DNA of 7,849 nucleotides from JAOUEA01 sp031364965. GTDB taxonomy: Bacteria; Actinomycetota; UBA4738; HRBIN12. The DNA lies in the NCBI GenBank assembly GCA_031364965.1, contig JANLXF010000147.1, positions 1 through 7,849 of the forward strand, read 5' to 3'. Of this stretch, positions 1-6,543 are shown piece after piece; the stretch's first letter is position 1; every line of letters begins with the position of its first letter. Position numbers and translations under genes: made by a program. A model generated the notes under the pieces. That model saw only the letters and a program-made list of their open reading frames with translations, was not told where the DNA came from and searched no databases.

Positions 1-1
1 G

Positions 2-685
2 ATCGGGGCCGAATGGCTGTTCCTGCGCAAGGGTCCGGGCGCCACGAACCACTTCGAGGCGGGGGGCTTCGTCCGGGGCAACGACGACGTCGACTACCCG
101 AACCTGATGTTCCACTTCCTGCCGATCGCCGTGCGCTACGACGGCTCGGGGCCCGCCGGCGATCACGGCTACCAGGTGCACATCGGCCCGATGTACTCCG
201 ACGCGCGCGGCACGGTGAAGATCACCAGCACGGACCCCTCGCGCAAGCCGGCGCTCCGGTTCAACTACCTGTCGACCGAGCAGGACCGTCGCGAATGGGT
301 CGAGGCGATCCGCGTGGGGCGCGCGATCTTGAACCAGCCAGCGTTCGCGCCGTTCAACGGCGGCGAGCTCTCACCCGGCCCCTCGGTCGAGACCGACGAC
401 GAGATCCTCGACTGGGTCGCGCGCGACGGCGAGACGGCGCTCCACCCTTCGTGCACCGCGCGCATGGGCGTCGACCCGATGTCGGTGACCGATCCGCTCA
501 CGATGAAGGTCCACGGCGCCGATGGCCTGCGCGTGGTCGACGCGTCGGTGATGCCCTACGTCACGAACGGCAACATCTACGCGCCGGTGATGATGGCCGC
601 CGAGAAAGCCGCCGACCTGATCCTGGGGAACACGCCGCTCGCGCCCGAGCCCGTCGAGTTCTACCGCCACCGCAACCAGGACTGA
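2..685 (+). CDS. betA: Choline dehydrogenase (GMC oxidoreductase), C-terminal part, 5' end outside window
   Basis: FAD-dependent GMC flavoenzyme. BetA oxidises choline to betaine aldehyde, and often on to glycine betaine, for osmoprotection or choline catabolism. The window opens inside the gene, in frame from base 2. The visible 227 residues correspond to roughly the last 40% of a ~550-residue BetA; the N-terminal FAD-binding part is missing. From memory, the sequence follows E. coli BetA closely: NHFEAGGFVR near the start, YHFLP-like FHFLPIAVRY, then a GTVKITSTDP segment and FNYLS. The GMC C-terminal signature is present: HPSCTARMG carries the proposed catalytic His (fragment residue 148, bases 443-445), followed by LRVVDASVMP and a GN motif with the second active-site residue Asn (residue 191, bases 572-574). 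It ends in TGA and converges on the permease gene 27 bp away. A related alcohol or amino-alcohol dehydrogenase of the same subfamily cannot be excluded, because the substrate-side N-terminal half is not visible. Confidence 0.9.
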   Translation: MGAEWLFLRKGPGATNHFEAGGFVRGNDDVDYPNLMFHFLPIAVRYDGSGPAGDHGYQVHIGPMYSDARGTVKITSTDPSRKPALRFNYLSTEQDRREWVEAIRVGRAILNQPAFAPFNGGELSPGPSVETDDEILDWVARDGETALHPSCTARMGVDPMSVTDPLTMKVHGADGLRVVDASVMPYVTNGNIYAPVMMAAEKAADLILGNTPLAPEPVEFYRHRNQD

Positions 686-716
686 CCACGGCCGGCGGCC
701 GGTCGCGAGCGGTCAG
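682..716. terminator. Nested inverted repeat between convergent genes, candidate bidirectional terminator
   Basis: The 27-bp spacer between two converging stop codons lies inside a nested inverted repeat. The outer arms are CTGACC (682-687) and GGTCAG (711-716), and each arm includes one gene's stop codon. The inner hairpin pairs 689-695 with 699-705 (seven pairs, one of them G-T) around a three-base loop. There is no T-run on either side, so this is not a classical intrinsic terminator. GC-rich hairpins without a U-tract are common between convergent genes in high-GC bacteria, so a terminator role is likely but not proven. Confidence 0.5.
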
Positions 717-1561
717 CTCAGACCGAGCGCGACGAGCCCGAGCACGGTCAGCCCGATTCCCACGTACTGGTTCACGGCGGGGCGCTCGTGGAGCAGGCCC
801 ACCGAGAGCACGACCGCGATCAGCGGGAACACCGCCGACGCGATCAGCACCACCGACACGAAGCCCTTCGCCGCCCCGTAGGAGAACGAGATCACGCCCA
901 GCAGGTCGGCCGCGCCGACGCCGAGGGCCATGAGCAGCCCGCCGTGGAACCCCACCCGCCCGAACCGATGCCGCTGGGAGATCGCGAGGACCGTGAACGC
1001 GAACAGCTGCACGCACCGCGACGCCCACAGCCCGGTCACCCAGCCGACCTCCTGAGCGAAGTAGCCGAGCAGGAACCCGCCGATACCGAACAGCACCGCT
1101 GACACGATCGCCCACGGGAGCCCGGCGGCGCGGATATGCGTGCCCGCCCGGACCTTCTGCAGGTCGGTGGAGGTCAGCATCACGCCGACCACGGTGATCA
1201 AGCCCCCTAGGAGGGCGATCGGACCAGGCCGCTCCCCCAGGAAGACGACGGCAAGGGTCACGCCGACCACCGCGTAGGTCGCGCCGACCGGCGAGACCAC
1301 CGCCACGGGCCCGAGCTCGAGCGCGTGGTAATGGCTCACGTAGGCCCCCGCGCTGGCGGCTCCGTTCGCGAGCAGCAGCAGCAGGTACGGGGACATCGCG
1401 CCGGGGTTATGGCCGCCGGCCACCACCAGCGCCGTCATCACGATCGCGCTGAGCCCCTGCGCGATCAGGACCGTGGGCAGGCTCCCCATCCGGCGGCTCG
1501 AGACCGCACCCCCGAAATCGGCGAGGCCCCATCCGAGCGCGGCCGACAGGCCGAAGATCAC
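713..1561 (-). CDS. EamA/DMT-family ten-helix membrane permease
   Basis: Inner-membrane transporter of the drug/metabolite transporter superfamily, 282 residues, the usual size for this family. It shows two EamA repeats. Hydrophobic segments lie near residues 2-19, 29-49, 57-77, 84-108, 113-131, 148-168, 173-193, 205-224, 231-255 and 264-281, which makes ten helices. Each repeat ends in the typical pattern: ALELGPVAVVSPVGATYAV then FLGERPG (79-113), and SYGAAKGFVSVVLIASAV then LLHERPA (227-262). The start is a GTG at 1561-1559 that overlaps the synthetase stop as GTGA, which implies translational coupling. The reading frame stays open upstream to 1789, but that part is Arg/Pro-rich and antiparallel to coding sequence, so it was discarded. 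It is the last gene of the minus-strand run. The substrate cannot be read from sequence. Export of a metabolite or amine made by the operon, or import of a carboxylate, are both possible. Confidence 0.88.
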   Translation of the reverse strand: MIFGLSAALGWGLADFGGAVSSRRMGSLPTVLIAQGLSAIVMTALVVAGGHNPGAMSPYLLLLLANGAASAGAYVSHYHALELGPVAVVSPVGATYAVVGVTLAVVFLGERPGPIALLGGLITVVGVMLTSTDLQKVRAGTHIRAAGLPWAIVSAVLFGIGGFLLGYFAQEVGWVTGLWASRCVQLFAFTVLAISQRHRFGRVGFHGGLLMALGVGAADLLGVISFSYGAAKGFVSVVLIASAVFPLIAVVLSVGLLHERPAVNQYVGIGLTVLGLVALGLS

Positions 1562-3663
1562 GCGGGCCGAGCTTCCGCCAGGGCGTCGACCGCCACGGCG
1601 CCCCGCTCGTCGATCAGGAGCGGGTTGGCTTCGAGCGAGGTCACGCGGTGCCGCAGGTCGTGCGCGGCGCGCGCGATCCCCTCGACCGCTCGCGCAGCCG
1701 CCTTCAGGTGATGGTGACGGGGATCGAGCCCGCAGTGCGCGGCCTGCTCGGTGAGGTAGGCGAGGGCCTGCGCGGGGGTGAGCGGACACGGCACGAACAC
1801 CGCCTCGCCGGCCTCGGCGAGGGCTCCGCCGGGACGCACGGTGATCATCGCGCCGAAGCGGTCGTCGACCAGCGCGCCCACGAGCACCTCGCTGCCCGAC
1901 ACCATCTGCTGGACCAGGACCTTGGGGGCGGCCGCACCCGCGCGGCGCGCGGCCTCGAGCACCTCGGCCGCCGCCACCTCGACGTCGATCGGGTTCGTGA
2001 GCCCGAGCCGCACCCCGCCGAGCTTCGCCTTGTGCGGGAGCTCAGGCGCGAGCGCCTTCACCGCCACCGGGAAGCCGATCGTGCGCGCGAACGCCGCGGC
2101 CTGCTCGGGCCCGGCGACCGCCGACTCCTTCGGGCGGCGCACCCCGTACAGCTCGAGCAGCTTCGCGCCGGTCGCCTCGTCGACCGGGCCCGATAACCCC
2201 TTCAGGACGCGGATCGCCCTCGCGCGGTTGGGATGCGACGCGACCGACGCGACCGCCCGAGCGTTGGCGCCTTGGAACCGCATCAGCGCCTGGATCGCGC
2301 CGCTCGCCGCCCGGTGACCTTGCAGGAACGGCAGCTGCTTCCATCGGCGCGTGAACGCCGTTGCCTCCGGGATGTATGCGAGCGGGCTCATCGCGACGCT
2401 CGCGAACACCACGCCGGTGGACTTCTGGAGCTTCACCGCCTTCTTCAGCACCGGGTCGGCCCACGGGGTCTCGCCCGCGAGCCTCGGCGGGAAGGCGTCG
2501 AACGCGATCAGGCCGACGCCCGGATCGGCGGCCAGCGCCTCGAGGGCGTCGCAGTACATGGCCGTCTCGACCGCGGCCTGGCCCGTCACGTCGAGCGGAT
2601 TGTTCTGCGAAGCGAAGTGCGGGAGCACCCTTTTGAGCGTGCGTTTCGTTGCGGGCGCGAACTCGGGGAGCGCCAACCCGGCACCACCCGCCGCCTCGGC
2701 GAACAACGTGCACGCGCCGCCGGACTGCAGCGCTGCGGCGACTCCCTGCGTCCGAACCTTCTTCACGTGCGAGAGCAGCAGGGCTGCCTCGAACATCGTG
2801 ACCGGATCGTCGACGAGCACCACGCCGTGGCCTTTGAGCCATGCGTCGCGCAGACCGGTGTTCCCGGCGAGCGCGCCGGTGTGCGCCACGATCGAGCGTC
2901 GCGCGGCCTCACTCCGCCCTTCGGGCGCGCAGATCAATACGGGCTTCTTCGCCCGGCGCAACGCCTCGAGCCCCTCGCCGATCCGCTCGACGTCGCGCAT
3001 CGTCTCGATGTAGCTCGTCACGACCTTCGTGCGCGGATCCTCGGCCGCCCACTCGAACAGGTCGCCCAGCCCGAGCACCGCCTCATTGCCGACCCCCAGG
3101 ATGATCCGCAACCCCACGCCGCGGTCCGATGCGAGCTGGTTCATGGCCCACGCGACGGTGCCCGACTGCGAGATCACGCTGATCGATCCCGGCAGCGGGT
3201 TCGGTGGCGGGGTTGTCCCGTACGGCGCGACGCGGTCGACGTAGTTCACGAACCCTTCGACGTTGGGCCCGAGCACCGGGATGCCCGTTCGCTCGGCGGC
3301 AAGGCGCAGCTCTTCCTGCAGGGCCTGGCCCTCCTCACCGGCCTCGGCGAACCCGGAGGAGACCACCATGATGCCCTTCGCGCCGACGGCGCCGCAGTCG
3401 TCGATCATGCGCACGACCACACGGGCGGGCACCACGAAGACCACGAGGTCGACGCCGCGCGGGAGCTCGCCGATCGCCTTCAGGCAGGGGCGGCCCCAGA
3501 CCTCGTCGTACTTCGGATTGATCGGGAACAGCTCGCCCTCGTAGCCAAGGTGGCGGAGTGACCGCTCGATCTCGGGCGCCCACGAGTCCGGCGATTCCGA
3601 CGCCCCGACGATGGCGATCGATCGGGGCGCCAACAGGGGCCCCAGGTCGCGGTGCCGGCTCAC
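1558..3663 (-). CDS. ADP-forming (NDP-forming) acyl-CoA synthetase, fused alpha-beta form
   Basis: Cytoplasmic enzyme that makes an acyl-CoA from acid, CoA and ATP with release of ADP and phosphate, through a phosphohistidine. It has 701 residues, typical of the fused form. The CoA-binding Rossmann domain is at about 8-135 (LLAPRSIAIVGASE, then LFPINPKYDEVWG). The succinyl-CoA-ligase-like domains follow: ISQSGTVA (162-169), IILGVGNEA, and AHTGALAG with the phospho-accepting His261. A SQNNPLDVTG segment lies at 352-361. The C-terminal ATP-grasp half runs from about 480: PVAVKALAPELPHKAKLGGV with Lys536 and His544, VQQMVSGSEVLVG with Glu592, and SLEANPLLI with Asn680. Where relatives have a GxGG loop, this protein reads RPGG (610-613). 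The GTG start at 3663-3661 overlaps the crotonase stop as GTGA, and the stop overlaps the permease GTG in the same way. The substrate is unknown; acetate, a branched or unsaturated acid, or an aromatic acid are possible. The FerA-type feruloyl-CoA synthetase belongs to this superfamily. Confidence 0.9.
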   Translation of the reverse strand: MSRHRDLGPLLAPRSIAIVGASESPDSWAPEIERSLRHLGYEGELFPINPKYDEVWGRPCLKAIGELPRGVDLVVFVVPARVVVRMIDDCGAVGAKGIMVVSSGFAEAGEEGQALQEELRLAAERTGIPVLGPNVEGFVNYVDRVAPYGTTPPPNPLPGSISVISQSGTVAWAMNQLASDRGVGLRIILGVGNEAVLGLGDLFEWAAEDPRTKVVTSYIETMRDVERIGEGLEALRRAKKPVLICAPEGRSEAARRSIVAHTGALAGNTGLRDAWLKGHGVVLVDDPVTMFEAALLLSHVKKVRTQGVAAALQSGGACTLFAEAAGGAGLALPEFAPATKRTLKRVLPHFASQNNPLDVTGQAAVETAMYCDALEALAADPGVGLIAFDAFPPRLAGETPWADPVLKKAVKLQKSTGVVFASVAMSPLAYIPEATAFTRRWKQLPFLQGHRAASGAIQALMRFQGANARAVASVASHPNRARAIRVLKGLSGPVDEATGAKLLELYGVRRPKESAVAGPEQAAAFARTIGFPVAVKALAPELPHKAKLGGVRLGLTNPIDVEVAAAEVLEAARRAGAAAPKVLVQQMVSGSEVLVGALVDDRFGAMITVRPGGALAEAGEAVFVPCPLTPAQALAYLTEQAAHCGLDPRHHHLKAAARAVEGIARAAHDLRHRVTSLEANPLLIDERGAVAVDALAEARPA

Positions 3664-4496
3664 GCGGGCCCCCGGAACTGCTCGTCGCGCCAGGCGATCG
3701 CCGCCTTCAGGCCTTGGTCGTTCGTGATCGAGCGGAAGGCGTCCCGGGCCGGCAGGTTCGCCGTCTCGATCATCACGTCGAGGTCGGTGTTGGCGGCGAG
3801 CGCGGCGCGGAAACCCGCCACGTCCCACGCCTGATTCAGGGCGCGCTTCGTCGCCTGGATCACGAACGGTTCGTTCTTCGCGATCTCGGTCGCGAGCGCG
3901 AGCGTGGCGTCGTCGAGCTGGTCGCGCGGCACGACCCGGTTCACCATGCCGATCCGCAGTGCCTCGTCGGCGGGGACGCGGTCCTCACCGGTGAACAAGA
4001 GCTCCTTGGCCTTGCGAACGCCCACGACCCACGGCAGGAACATCGAGACCACGCCCGAGCCGAAGCGGATGTCGACGTACCCGAAGAACGCATCGTCGGA
4101 CGCGACGGCGAGGTCGCAGGCGAGCATCAGGTCGGTGCCGCCGGCCAGGCAGTAGGAGTGGACCTGCGCGATCGTCGGCTTCGGGCAATCGGTGAACTCG
4201 AGCATGCGCGCGGTCGACGCCGTCAGCTCCTCGTGCCAGTGCCGCTCGTCGTGCTCGCCGCCCTCGGCGTCCTCGTTCAGGTCGTACCCCGCGCAGAACG
4301 CACGCCCGGCGCCCCGCAGGATCACGACGGATACCGCGTCGTCGTCCCCGGCTGCCTTGATCGCCGCCGACAGGCCCTCGATGAGCTCGCCGTTCAGCGC
4401 GTTCAGGGCCTTGCCTCGGTTCATCGTCAGCCGGCGGACCGGACCGATGTCTTCGACCAGCACGACGGGCTCGGCGGCGGGGTTCGACTCACTCAC
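3660..4496 (-). CDS. Crotonase-fold enzyme (enoyl-CoA hydratase/isomerase family)
   Basis: Acts on a CoA thioester in the cytoplasm; members hydrate, isomerise, dehydrate or cleave acyl-CoAs. It has 278 residues, normal for the family. Both oxyanion-hole segments are visible: AGRAFCAGYDL (63-73) and HSYCLAGGTDLMLACDLAVAS (113-133). Next come FFGYVDIRFG (137-146) and a C-terminal RIGMVNRVVP segment followed by the helical tail. The two catalytic glutamates of classical enoyl-CoA hydratase (rat Glu144 and Glu164) align by eye with Asp122 and Asp142, so ordinary hydratase activity should not be assumed. The start is GTG at 4496-4494, preceded by a good ribosome site GGGAAGAGGG six bases away. 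The in-frame extension upstream (to 5060) lies antiparallel to the HAD gene and was rejected. Its stop overlaps the synthetase GTG, which implies that the synthetase product or substrate is also used by this enzyme. Confidence 0.88.
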   Translation of the reverse strand: MSESNPAAEPVVLVEDIGPVRRLTMNRGKALNALNGELIEGLSAAIKAAGDDDAVSVVILRGAGRAFCAGYDLNEDAEGGEHDERHWHEELTASTARMLEFTDCPKPTIAQVHSYCLAGGTDLMLACDLAVASDDAFFGYVDIRFGSGVVSMFLPWVVGVRKAKELLFTGEDRVPADEALRIGMVNRVVPRDQLDDATLALATEIAKNEPFVIQATKRALNQAWDVAGFRAALAANTDLDVMIETANLPARDAFRSITNDQGLKAAIAWRDEQFRGPA

Positions 4497-4549
4497 GGGT
4501 ATCCCTCTTCCCTTGATCGATCGCCGGTTCGGCGAGAGGTGCCCGGAGC
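4497..4549 (-). promoter_or_regulatory. 53-bp intra-operon gap with a hairpin and the crotonase ribosome-binding site
   Basis: This is the only true spacer inside the minus-strand run. It holds a perfect six-pair inverted repeat, TCGCCG (4521-4526) and CGGCGA (4530-4535), with a three-base loop GTT. After it, in the direction of transcription, comes a purine-rich ribosome site (GGGAAGAGGG, plus-strand 4503-4512) for the crotonase GTG. No T-run follows the hairpin. It may act as a partial terminator, an RNA-processing or stability element, or nothing. The gap could also carry an internal promoter, but I see no convincing -35/-10 pair. Confidence 0.45.
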
Positions 4550-5185
4550 CTAGCAACCGGCCGGGGGCTCCCCATCGAGGAGGCCTTCCTGCTCGAGACG
4601 GGCACGGAAGGCATCGGGCGTGCTGAAGCGCTCGACCGCGAACCCGAGCGCCGCGGCGGCCTCCACGTTGCGAGCCGAGTCGTCGACGAACAGACAGCGC
4701 GACGCCGTCAGCGCGAAGCGCTCGAGGAGTCGCCGGAAGACCTCGGGCGACGGCTTGGCGACGCCTTCCTTGCCCGAGACCACCACGCCGCGGAGATGGG
4801 CGAGCACGGGGAACCGCTCGCGCGCCCGGGGGAACATCTCGGCCGGCCAGTTCGTGAGCCCGAACTGCGGGACCCCCGCCGCCGCCAGTTCCTCGATCAG
4901 CGACACGCTCCCTTCGATCTCCCCCGCGAACATCTCGTCCCAGCGCTCGAGGTACGCGCGGATCAGGCCCGCGCGGTCGGGGAAGGCCGCGAGCAACTCC
5001 GCGACCCCCTCGGCCATCGGGAGGCCCTCGTCGTGACGGTGGTGCCAGGCGGGCGTGCACACCTCCGCCAAGAACGCCTCCACGGCGGCCTCATCGGGCA
5101 GCAGCTTGCGGTAGAGGTGCCGCGGGTCCCAGTCGATCACGACGGCGCCGAGGTCCCACACGACCGTGGACGGCCTCGAGGTCAT
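4550..5185 (-). CDS. HAD-superfamily hydrolase, phosphatase-like (YihX-like motif I)
   Basis: Soluble haloacid-dehalogenase-fold hydrolase of 211 residues, with a helical cap inserted after motif I (subfamily IA layout). Motif I is WDLGAVVIDWD with the nucleophile Asp11; the usual second Asp (DxD) is Gly13. Motif II is Thr111 in GLTNWP. Motif III is Lys144 in VAKPSPEVF. Motif IV is Asp168-Asp169 in LFVDDSARNVEAA. The DLGxV(V/I) form of motif I is also found in E. coli YihX, a sugar-phosphate phosphatase, so the variant is compatible with phosphatase activity. The ATG start at 5185-5183 overlaps the amine oxidase stop as ATGA. No clear ribosome site precedes it, which fits translational coupling. 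The downstream neighbour starts 53 bp after its TAG stop. The substrate is unknown; a phosphorylated intermediate, metabolite repair or a dehalogenase-like reaction are all open. Confidence 0.87.
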   Translation of the reverse strand: MTSRPSTVVWDLGAVVIDWDPRHLYRKLLPDEAAVEAFLAEVCTPAWHHRHDEGLPMAEGVAELLAAFPDRAGLIRAYLERWDEMFAGEIEGSVSLIEELAAAGVPQFGLTNWPAEMFPRARERFPVLAHLRGVVVSGKEGVAKPSPEVFRRLLERFALTASRCLFVDDSARNVEAAAALGFAVERFSTPDAFRARLEQEGLLDGEPPAGC

Positions 5186-6417
5186 CGGAGCCGCTCGAGC
5201 ACCTGCACCGCGGCACGCCGCCCGCTCAGCAGGGCCCCGTTCATCGTCCCGTGGTGATCGGGTCCCGCCGTGTGCTCGCCGGCGAACGCGAGCCGTCCCA
5301 CCGGCTCCACGAAGCGCGCATGGCGATCCCACGACCGGTTGTCGAACGCGGCGTAGGAGCCCAGCGTGAAGGGGTCGTCGGCCCACGCGTACATCACCGG
5401 CTCGCCCTCGAACGTGACATCGGGGTTCATCGCCGCGAGCTGGTCGAGCCAGGGCGCCACGAGATCGCGGTCGATCCCGAGGGCGGACTGCGCCGCCGGC
5501 GACCCCGCGAACGAGGCGACGCATCGGCGGGGCCCGTCATCGCCGTCGGCGACCCAGCACCACATCGAGGTGACGTCGGACTGCCGCGATCGGATCGTGG
5601 GGCGGTGCTTGGTGGCGACGGCGAACTTCGAGGCCACCCCCATCGGGAGCTCTCGGAGCGCGTTCGCGAGCTCGTCGGGCAGCGCGGGAACGAACCGGAG
5701 CCGGGCCGCGATCGGCGCGGGCACCGTCACCACGGCTGCGTCGGCGCGCTCCACGGTGGAGCCGACGTGCACCCGCACCCCGTCGGCGGCGTGTTCGACC
5801 ATGCTCACCGAGACGCCGAGTCGCAGGTCGTCGAGCTCACCGGCGATCGCGGTCGCGAGCGTCTGGTTCCCCGGCCCCATCCGGAAGAACCGTCCCCCGC
5901 GCTCGGCGACGAATGCGCGCTCTCCGTCGGACACCCTGAGCGCCACCTGCTCGAGATCCTGCGCGCAGGTCCCGGCGAGCCGGTTGGACACGATCCGCCG
6001 GGCGGCCTCGTCGCCGTGTACGCCGGCGAGGAACGCACCCAGCGTCCCGGCGGCGATCGCCTCCGGCGTCATCGCGGCCCGCGCCTGAGCGGCGGCCGCC
6101 AAGAAGGCATCTTGTGCGTCGAGGGGAGCCGCGTCCCTGCCCCAAGGCTCGCGCCGGCGGTAGTCGGCGCGCGTCTCGACCAGCGGGATCCCGAACCGAC
6201 CCGCGAGCTCATGCACCGCGTGGTCGCCCGCCTGGATCCACTCCGCCCCGAGCTCGACGATCGCGCCGTTCGTGAGCGTCGTGGACCACACCCGGCCGCC
6301 CACACGCTCGCGCGCTTCCAGCACCGTGACTCCGACCCCCGCCTCCTGGAGCTCCAGGGCGGCGGAGAGCCCGGAGAGCCCCGCCCCAACCACGATGACC
6401 CTCGCGTGCGTATCCAT
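5182..6417 (-). CDS. FAD-dependent amine oxidase (monoamine/polyamine oxidase family)
   Basis: Flavoenzyme of 411 residues, slightly shorter than the common ~450, that should oxidise an amine to an imine/aldehyde with release of ammonia or a smaller amine and H2O2. The N-terminal FAD site is VVGAGLSGLSAALEL (9-23), then LEARERVGGRVW (33-44) with Glu34 for the ribose hydroxyls. ELGAEWIQ (55-62) follows. Lys264 in MGVASKFAV is the likely conserved Lys that contacts flavin N5 through water. YAWADDPFTLGSY (343-355) precedes the C-terminal flavin motif GRLAFAGEHTA (374-384) and HGTMNGALLSGRRAA (389-403). There is no CysTyr flavin-attachment motif of mitochondrial MAO type, so FAD is probably non-covalent. 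There is no signal peptide, so the enzyme is cytoplasmic. The ATG at 6417-6415 has an AAAGG site 11 bases upstream. It is the first gene of the minus-strand run, divergent from the polyamine-type binding protein, which suggests it oxidises the imported amine. Confidence 0.9.
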   Translation of the reverse strand: MDTHARVIVVGAGLSGLSAALELQEAGVGVTVLEARERVGGRVWSTTLTNGAIVELGAEWIQAGDHAVHELAGRFGIPLVETRADYRRREPWGRDAAPLDAQDAFLAAAAQARAAMTPEAIAAGTLGAFLAGVHGDEAARRIVSNRLAGTCAQDLEQVALRVSDGERAFVAERGGRFFRMGPGNQTLATAIAGELDDLRLGVSVSMVEHAADGVRVHVGSTVERADAAVVTVPAPIAARLRFVPALPDELANALRELPMGVASKFAVATKHRPTIRSRQSDVTSMWCWVADGDDGPRRCVASFAGSPAAQSALGIDRDLVAPWLDQLAAMNPDVTFEGEPVMYAWADDPFTLGSYAAFDNRSWDRHARFVEPVGRLAFAGEHTAGPDHHGTMNGALLSGRRAAVQVLERLR

Positions 6418-6435
6418 CGGTGAGGCGACCTTTCG

Positions 6436-6443
6436 GACTAGTC
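6436..6443. repeat. Perfect 8-bp palindrome GACTAGTC in the amine oxidase leader
   Basis: GACTAGTC is a perfect palindrome placed 19-26 bases upstream of the amine oxidase ATG, just before its AAAGG ribosome site. The central CTAG stands out in otherwise GC-rich DNA. It could be half of an operator or simply chance; no second copy was noticed in the window. Confidence 0.3.
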
Positions 6444-6543
6444 AGTTCGGGGGATGTGAACCCCTCGCTTGCATAGTGCGGGCCGCCTATGGTACTCAGC
6501 CCCATCGAAGTTGAACCCTCGCTCAGGCCAGGGGCTCGATCGA

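Noticed and set aside
2233..3561. 442-residue open frame on the plus strand, antisense to the acyl-CoA synthetase
   Set aside because: It is rich in Arg/His/Glu and low in hydrophobic patterning, with no recognisable motif. It is the mirror frame of a gene whose catalytic motifs are all present on the other strand.
3664..3828. Longer N-terminus for the acyl-CoA synthetase from an ATG at 3828
   Set aside because: The extra 55 residues are Arg/Pro-rich and lie over the crotonase C-terminus in another frame; the family's CoA-binding domain begins right after the GTG at 3663.
1558..4496. Naming the pair ferA/ferB outright
   Set aside because: The crotonase lacks the key Glu of the feruloyl-CoA hydratase/lyase motif, and no vanillin- or ferulate-related gene is in the window; only the layout is comparable.
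4497..5060. Longer N-terminus for the crotonase from 5060
   Set aside because: The extension covers the HAD gene in another frame; the GTG at 4496 has a proper ribosome site, and the family sequence begins about ten residues after it.
5182..6417. Covalent-flavin monoamine oxidase of mitochondrial type
   Set aside because: No Cys is found in the C-terminal flavin-attachment region around GSYAAF; the only general match is to non-covalent bacterial members.
5251..6423. 390-residue open frame on the plus strand, antisense to the amine oxidase
   Set aside because: Composition-driven shadow of high-GC coding DNA; the minus strand has complete FAD-binding and C-terminal flavin motifs.
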